From Treponema sp. (GTDB taxonomy: Bacteria > Spirochaetota > Spirochaetia > Treponematales > Treponemataceae): DNA of 64,000 nt. Position numbers and translations under genes: made by a program. Position 1 is the first letter of the stretch; each line of letters opens with the position of its first letter. Positions 59,619 through 64,000 of the stretch are shown in pieces. The DNA is taken from NCBI GenBank assembly GCA_016281495.1, contig JAEEIU010000058.1, positions 1 to 64,000 of the forward strand, written 5' to 3'. The notes under the pieces were generated by a model. The model had not been told where the DNA came from and made no database searches. It saw only the letters and a list, made by a program, of their open reading frames with translations.

Positions 59619-61271
59619 ATGGTTAAGAAGGTTTATATCATAGGGCATCGGAATCCAGATACTGATGCGATTGTAGCTGCAACTGCTTATGCCGAGCTCA
59701 AGCACATGCTTGGGAAAAAAGAATACATGGCTGTACGTGCCGGACATCTTTCTCCGCAGACCGAATACATTTTCAAGCGCTTTAACATTGAACCGCCGAA
59801 ATACATTCCAGATTTAAGGCCCAAGACAGAGTATTACATGAGGGACAGCTTTTGCACCATTGACGAGGGGACTTCCCTGTGGACTGCCATGGACAAGCTT
59901 GTGGAAAGCGGTGAGCCTGTCATCTCCATTGTTGATGAAGAGGGACATTACAAGGGAATCTTGAATTACAATGCCTTTGCCCTTAATTCAGTTAAAATAC
60001 TTAATCCAAAACGCAACGATATTTTTACCGCAAGCCTGCATTTGATAGAACGCACCCTTAATGCAACCCCGGTAGTTGAATTTGATCCGGACGAAAAATT
60101 CAACTGTTCGATTATGGTCGGAGATGATGACGTTGAAACTTTCCGCCTGCTTCTTGAAGAACATAAATCCGAAAACATCATCGTAATCACAGGTGACCGC
60201 CAGGACATTCAAAAGTTGTGCATTGAATTTGGTGTGCGTGCCATGATCATCACCAAGGATTACATTTTGCCAAAGGAACTGCATGAGCTTGCAAAGGAAA
60301 AGAAGGTGTCAGTACTTGTGGGGCATGACTCAACCATGACGACAGCCATGCTTATTGAATATTCAGCTCCGGTCATCGATATGGCGGACAAGACGATTCA
60401 GCCTGTGCATGCCTATGACACCGTTCAGAAAATACGCCCCCTTCTTGCACAAAGTCCAAACCGATGCCTCCCTGTAGTTGATGATGACAACAAGGTAATC
60501 GGCATAATCTCTGAGACAGACTTGCTTCAGGAACCGAACATTCAGGTCATCCTTGTTGACCACAATGAACCGCATCAGGCAGTCGAGGGAATCGAGCATT
60601 ATGTCATTCAGGAGATAATCGACCACCACAGGATCAACACCTTTACGACCCGTTATCCCATAACCTTAATCAACAAGCCGGTGGGTTCAACAAGCACGAT
60701 CATAAGCAACATGTTCCGTGAAAACAGGCTCCCGATTCCAAAACACATTGCGGCCCTGCTTTTGTGCGGCATCCTGAGCGATACCCTGATTCTTCAGAGT
60801 GCCACCACCACTGAATACGATGTCCTTACCGCCGAATACCTTAGCACCATTGTTGACATAGACATTCAGGCTTTGGGAAATGACATCATACGTTCCGGAA
60901 GCCACATCGGAAACAGAAAGGCCGTGGAAGTAATTCGTCAGGACATGAAGGATTACAACGAAGGAAAGCTTAAATATACCGTAAGCCAAATCGAAGTTGA
61001 TTCAACATCAGAGATACTAAAGAGGAAACAGGAATTCCTTGATGAACTTGAATCTGCCAGAAAATCTGCGGGTAATCTTTTCAATGCGCTTTTGGTCACC
61101 GACATTACACAGCTCAGTTCAATCATGTTCCTTGCGAGCGACCCGAGTTTTGAACAGGTGGTTAATTTGCCCAAGCAGGACGAGCATGTCTATTACATGC
61201 AGAATATCGTGAGCCGTAAAAAGCAGCTTATACCCCTGCTGACTGATTTGCTTTCTCAGGTTGAACAGTAG
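59619..61271 (+). CDS. manganese-dependent (family II) inorganic pyrophosphatase with CBS and DRTGG insert
   Basis: This 550-residue protein splits pyrophosphate. The DHH domain is divided: KVYIIGHRNPDTDAIVAATA at the start, and after an insert of about 240 residues VILVDHNEPHQAVEGIEHY and QEIIDHHRINTF. The insert has a CBS pair (TSLWTAMDKL; RCLPVVDDDNKVIGIISETD) around a DRTGG-like domain (ENIIVITGDRQDIQKLC), which in characterised enzymes bind adenine nucleotides and regulate activity. The C-terminal DHHA2 domain (GNDIIRSGSHIGNRKAVEVI) completes it. The start at 59619 is decided by the promoter and AAGGA site. Confidence 0.92.
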   Translation: MVKKVYIIGHRNPDTDAIVAATAYAELKHMLGKKEYMAVRAGHLSPQTEYIFKRFNIEPPKYIPDLRPKTEYYMRDSFCTIDEGTSLWTAMDKLVESGEPVISIVDEEGHYKGILNYNAFALNSVKILNPKRNDIFTASLHLIERTLNATPVVEFDPDEKFNCSIMVGDDDVETFRLLLEEHKSENIIVITGDRQDIQKLCIEFGVRAMIITKDYILPKELHELAKEKKVSVLVGHDSTMTTAMLIEYSAPVIDMADKTIQPVHAYDTVQKIRPLLAQSPNRCLPVVDDDNKVIGIISETDLLQEPNIQVILVDHNEPHQAVEGIEHYVIQEIIDHHRINTFTTRYPITLINKPVGSTSTIISNMFRENRLPIPKHIAALLLCGILSDTLILQSATTTEYDVLTAEYLSTIVDIDIQALGNDIIRSGSHIGNRKAVEVIRQDMKDYNEGKLKYTVSQIEVDSTSEILKRKQEFLDELESARKSAGNLFNALLVTDITQLSSIMFLASDPSFEQVVNLPKQDEHVYYMQNIVSRKKQLIPLLTDLLSQVEQ

Positions 61272-61282
61272 GGGGCAAAGCC

Positions 61283-63166
61283 TTACTCCCAGCCGAATGT
61301 TGCCGGGGGCTTGTTTGTCAGGTCAAAGAAGATAGCATCCACATACGGAAGCTTTGCGATTTCCTTTGTAATTGCAAGAAGGTCTTCCTGCGGCATTTGT
61401 GCAAAACGTGCTGTCATTACGTCTTCTGAACACAGCGGGCGCAATACTATGCTGCAGTGGTCTTTTGCAGAAGAGTAGGGCAGGTTGATCGTAAGGTGCT
61501 GGAAAATCTTTTCGTACCATCCGTTTTTATGAAGTGCGGTTAGCATGATGTTGTCCGCTTCCCTGAGCTGGTCCAGGCGTTCCTTGTCGCAGTAGCCTTC
61601 CTGGAGCTTCATGTCACTTATCTTAACTTTGGGGTTCTGGTACAGCCTGATTATCGCCCTGTTTATGTAAGTTGATGCATTTGTGATTGTAGAGGCAGCT
61701 TCTTCCAGCTTTGACCATTTGCCAGGAATGTGGTGGAATCCTTCGCCTTCTTCCTTGAACGTAAGCACAGACGGGAACCTGTATGTCCTGTAATCCCCCT
61801 GAACACCGACAGAACGTACTGGTAATACGGAAAGCACCAGGTCTTTGGTACAGTTGGGGCAGAACATGTCCAGCTTTATGCTTTTGAGCTCTTCGTTTGC
61901 CTTTTCAAAATCAGATTTGTCAGTGTCACTCATCTCGCCGTTTGAACAGAGCACGTTTATGCTCAATCCAGGTCCCGGGAACGGATGCCTCATTACAAGG
62001 TCGTCTTCCAGTCCGATTTTTTTACCGATGCGCCTGACTTCATCCTTGTACAAATCCTTGAGCGGTTCTATGATGAGTCCTTTTTCGATTAGCTTTTGAA
62101 TGCCGTCCACCCTGTTGTGGTGTGTCTTGATTACCCTGGAGTTTTTGGTTCCGCCGCTTTCGATGATGTCCGGATAGAGCGTGCCCTGTGCGAGCATCCA
62201 TTTTTCCTCATCAAGCTTTTGCTTTGCCACGACTTCGTTTCTTACCGTGATGAAGTTTTCTCCAACCGCCATTCTCTTTTGCTGGGGGTCTGTAAGATGA
62301 TATACTGCCTTTAGGAATGATTCCGATGCGTCTTCTACGATGAAGTTGTTGAATCCGTGTGACCTGTATGCCTGTGCCACACTTGCGCTTTCGTTCTTTC
62401 GCATGAAGCCGTTGTCTATGTGAAGTCCCAGAACCCTTTCCTGCCCGAGCGCCCTGTTAAGCAATGCAAATGCCACGGTGGAATCAACTCCTCCGCTTAA
62501 AAACAGCAGCACGTTCTTGTCTTTTGCCTGCTCCTGAATGCTTGCCATTATGTGCTTGAGTACGGCGTCTTCGTCCCAGTTCTTTTCCATGCCGCAGATG
62601 GTACCCGCAAAGTTCTGGAAAATGGTGTTGCCTTCTAGCGTGTCCTTTACCTCGCAATGACACTGCAGGCTGAACCTTTTTTTCTCAAGATTCTGTATTG
62701 CGGCGTAGGGGCAGTCCTTTGTGGTACCGATTACCTCAAAGCCCTCTGGCATTTCCATTATGCCGTCCTGATGGCTCATCCATACCTGAGTTGAATCGCT
62801 TACACCCTTTAAAAGCGGGGAGCTCTTTCCTGCCTCTGTCTTGTTCAGCTGGGCAAAACCGAATTCACCGATTTCCGCTTTTCCAACTTTGCCGCCGTAG
62901 TTTGTTGCCATTATATGATGACCGTAGCATAATCCGAGTACAGGAACCGGCAGCTCAAGGTTTTTCGTGTTGAATTCAGGGATATCCGACTCGTAGACGG
63001 ATGCGGGACCTCCGCTAAGGATGATGCCCTTTACGTTTTCCATTTTGCTTACATCTGCAGATGGCAATGCTATCTCTGAGTAATAACCCATCATGCGAAG
63101 TCTTTTTGCAATCAAATGTGCATATTGTGAACCGAAATCTAAAACTACAATCTTGCTGTCAGTCAT
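61283..63166 (-). CDS. guaA: GMP synthase (glutamine-hydrolysing), long form
   Basis: This 627-residue enzyme converts XMP to GMP. The glutaminase domain has Cys80 (VLGLCYGHHIMA), His170 and Glu172 (SLQCHCEVKDT). The ATP-pyrophosphatase loop is LLFLSGGVDSTVAFALLN (P-loop at 224-230), and RHPFPGPGLSINVL is the usual XMP-site segment. Bacterial GuaA is normally near 520 residues; this one has about 100 extra residues in the C-terminal part (around DMFCPNCTKDLVLSVLPVRS to KLEEAASTITNASTYINRAI), as in the long eukaryotic-type GMP synthetases. It starts after AGGGGTT and has an ordinary leader. Confidence 0.94.
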   Translation of the reverse strand: MTDSKIVVLDFGSQYAHLIAKRLRMMGYYSEIALPSADVSKMENVKGIILSGGPASVYESDIPEFNTKNLELPVPVLGLCYGHHIMATNYGGKVGKAEIGEFGFAQLNKTEAGKSSPLLKGVSDSTQVWMSHQDGIMEMPEGFEVIGTTKDCPYAAIQNLEKKRFSLQCHCEVKDTLEGNTIFQNFAGTICGMEKNWDEDAVLKHIMASIQEQAKDKNVLLFLSGGVDSTVAFALLNRALGQERVLGLHIDNGFMRKNESASVAQAYRSHGFNNFIVEDASESFLKAVYHLTDPQQKRMAVGENFITVRNEVVAKQKLDEEKWMLAQGTLYPDIIESGGTKNSRVIKTHHNRVDGIQKLIEKGLIIEPLKDLYKDEVRRIGKKIGLEDDLVMRHPFPGPGLSINVLCSNGEMSDTDKSDFEKANEELKSIKLDMFCPNCTKDLVLSVLPVRSVGVQGDYRTYRFPSVLTFKEEGEGFHHIPGKWSKLEEAASTITNASTYINRAIIRLYQNPKVKISDMKLQEGYCDKERLDQLREADNIMLTALHKNGWYEKIFQHLTINLPYSSAKDHCSIVLRPLCSEDVMTARFAQMPQEDLLAITKEIAKLPYVDAIFFDLTNKPPATFGWE

Positions 63167-63249
63167 ATTAAACCCCTATGGAAATTCGATACAATTCTTG
63201 ATACAGTATATATGATTGTAGATTAAAAGAAAAGACCCCGTATAAAAGG

Positions 63250-63283
63250 CAAAAAAAAAGACACCCAGAAAACTGAGTGTCGC
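63250..63283 (-). terminator. rho-independent terminator of an unannotated minus-strand transcript
   Basis: On the minus strand GACACTCAG and CTGGGTGTC pair (with one G-T pair) and are followed by nine T. Read on the plus strand the same bases give an A-C mismatch and no T-tract, so the minus direction is favoured. It lies upstream of the guaA promoter and cannot end guaA. Confidence 0.85.
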
Positions 63284-63284
63284 A

Positions 63285-63437
63285 TTAAAAAAGAGTTTTT
63301 TTAACTAGGTATTTTGTAGCTGAAGCACTCTCCGATGCTTTTTTTTGCTGGGACATTATCAATTCCCACCAAACGTCTTGTAGCTGGTTGACCCTTTCCC
63401 TATCTATTTCTTCTCTCTCGTTTAATAACTTAATCAG
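63285..63437 (-). CDS. candidate small gene ending at a strong terminator
   Basis: A frame free of stops runs from 63440 to the stop at 63285-63287, three bases before the terminator hairpin. From a possible CTG at 63437 it encodes 50 residues, including LLNEREEIDRERVNQLQDVW, WELIMSQQKKASESASATKY and VKKTLF, an amphipathic helix-rich sequence. There is no ATG in the first half; CTG 63437, ATT 63434 and ATG 63356 are possible starts. A +1 shift from the upstream frame (ATG 63450, stop overlapping 63432) is another option. TTGACG (63468-63473) and TATGGT (63446-63451) could form the promoter. It might instead be a small RNA or a decayed gene. Confidence 0.35.
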   Translation of the reverse strand: MIKLLNEREEIDRERVNQLQDVWWELIMSQQKKASESASATKYLVKKTLF

Positions 63438-63484
63438 ATGTTACTACCATATTTGTGGTACCGCAACCGTCAAAAACTACCCAA

Positions 63485-63523
63485 AATATGGTATATTACC
63501 CCCATTAATATGGTATTTTACCC
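63485..63523. promoter_or_regulatory. paired 17-bp direct repeats, candidate operator
   Basis: AATATGGTATATTACCC (63485-63501) and AATATGGTATTTTACCC (63507-63523) differ at one position and start 22 bases apart, about two helical turns. The second copy abuts the proposed -35 of the sensor gene. A partial inverted copy (ACCATATTT) lies at 63446-63454. The layout suggests sites for a regulator controlling one or both divergent transcripts. Confidence 0.55.
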
Positions 63524-63559
63524 TTTTCTTTTTCAATTTTTACGGATATAATTCAATAT
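63524..63559 (+). promoter_or_regulatory. promoter of 7TM-DISM sensor gene, leaderless arrangement
   Basis: TATAAT (63547-63552) lies seven bases before ATG 63560. The -35, TTTTCT at 63524-63529, is weak and directly follows the paired direct repeats, consistent with activator control. Confidence 0.5.
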
Positions 63560-64000
63560 ATGAATGGAAAAAGACTTTTTGCCCTGTTTTTGGGTTTTAT
63601 GAGTGCTTTCTCGCTGTTTTCCGAGAAAAACTACATAAAGAATATCATAAAAGACTTGAATATAGAAGCCGTTGATGACTCTGGGAATAAAAACATACCG
63701 ATAAGCGTATCCTATTACAATGATGAGGAGGCTGAGCTTAACTGCGATGATTTGGATGACGTTGAGCTTATTTCAGTTCCTTCCAGCTTTAATCCCGGTT
63801 TTTATCCTGGAGTAATATGGCTGGACATTTCTTTTTTGGACAGGTACATCAACAATCAGGATGATTTATACCTTTCGTTCGGGAACAGGCACATTGACCT
63901 GGCAGAGGTGTACATAAAAAAATCTTACGGATGGCATTTGCTTGGCAGGACCGGACGTGGAATCAAAAGGAATCAGATGTCCGATCCGTTCAGGGATTTG
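63560..64000 (+). CDS. 7TM-DISM-type sensor protein, N-terminal part (3' cut by window)
   Basis: The frame stays open from ATG 63560 to the window end (147 codons). A signal peptide (KRLFALFLGFMSAFSLF) is followed by a domain with GVIWLDISFLDRYINNQDD, LYLSFGNRHIDLAEVYI and GWHLLGRTGRGI, which resembles the extracellular DISMED2-type domain of 7TM-DISM receptors. Such proteins continue with seven membrane helices and a kinase, cyclase or phosphatase output, none of which is visible here. The domain assignment is by pattern and moderate. Confidence 0.6.
   Translation, partial: MNGKRLFALFLGFMSAFSLFSEKNYIKNIIKDLNIEAVDDSGNKNIPISVSYYNDEEAELNCDDLDDVELISVPSSFNPGFYPGVIWLDISFLDRYINNQDDLYLSFGNRHIDLAEVYIKKSYGWHLLGRTGRGIKRNQMSDPFRDL

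Noticed and set aside
63388-63675. A 95-residue plus-strand frame across the sensor promoter
   Set aside because: It crosses the start of the 7TM-DISM gene in another frame, has no ribosome site and no recognisable sequence.

Overview
The window looks like chromosome of a Treponema-type spirochaete of moderate GC, probably an anaerobic host- or gut-associated one. The evidence is the gene set: a P13-like spirochaete membrane protein, several beta-barrel-like exported proteins, a DNA-binding protein with a C-terminal receiver domain, a 7TM-DISM-type sensor, a family II pyrophosphatase with CBS/DRTGG insert, pyruvate formate-lyase activase and many predicted lipoproteins. No sequence search was possible, so the genus is an inference from protein families.

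Layout. 1-3.4 kb: an AT-rich, partly decayed stretch holding a signal peptidase C-terminus, a CDP-alcohol phosphatidyltransferase pseudogene with an internal deletion, and exported proteins, at least one with an SH3-like domain. 3.4-12.3 kb: RlmM-like methyltransferase, metA, an alpha/beta hydrolase, a U32 protein, a RelA/SpoT homologue, prmC-prfA and rnhA. 12.3-19.7 kb: a porin-like protein, purB-pflA, and a three-gene envelope redox operon (TlpA-like lipoprotein, a 53-residue CXXC membrane peptide, a polyferredoxin-like membrane protein). 19.7-32.8 kb: ettA, proS, a PflX-type radical SAM operon with two unrecognised genes, a methyltransferase, a PHP-like protein lacking its metal ligands, a MEMO-family lipoprotein operon and ptsN. 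33-48 kb: lytic transglycosylase, lysA-CYTH, a heterodimeric ABC exporter, a PHP hydrolase, MetY, the P13-like protein, an ACT protein, a DMT transporter, DUF975-sppA, and rplM-rpsI-recX. 48-64 kb: an Ig-like lipoprotein, an Rpn-like nuclease, HtrA, a DEAD-box helicase, acetolactate synthase, pyrophosphatase, a long-form GMP synthetase, a possible unannotated small gene, and the start of a 7TM-DISM sensor.

The most striking pattern is in promoter placement. At 14 genes a -10 element ends exactly 6-7 bases before the start codon; 13 of these have a -35 hexamer placed 17 bases upstream, and one has an extended -10 with only a weak -35. Transcription should therefore begin at or next to the start codon. 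This predicts widespread leaderless mRNAs, and it corrects two start codons (3427 and 42695). Genes inside operons and some exported proteins instead carry ordinary Shine-Dalgarno sites.

Methionine synthesis can be read across the window: MetA has the Glu111 linked to acetyl-CoA use, matching the O-acetylhomoserine sulfhydrylase at 40 kb. Intergenic DNA holds at least five copies of a repeat starting GTCACRCGGATTCG, two related hairpin repeats, and heptamer arrays just upstream of two promoters. No rRNA, tRNA, CRISPR array, prophage or intact insertion sequence was seen.
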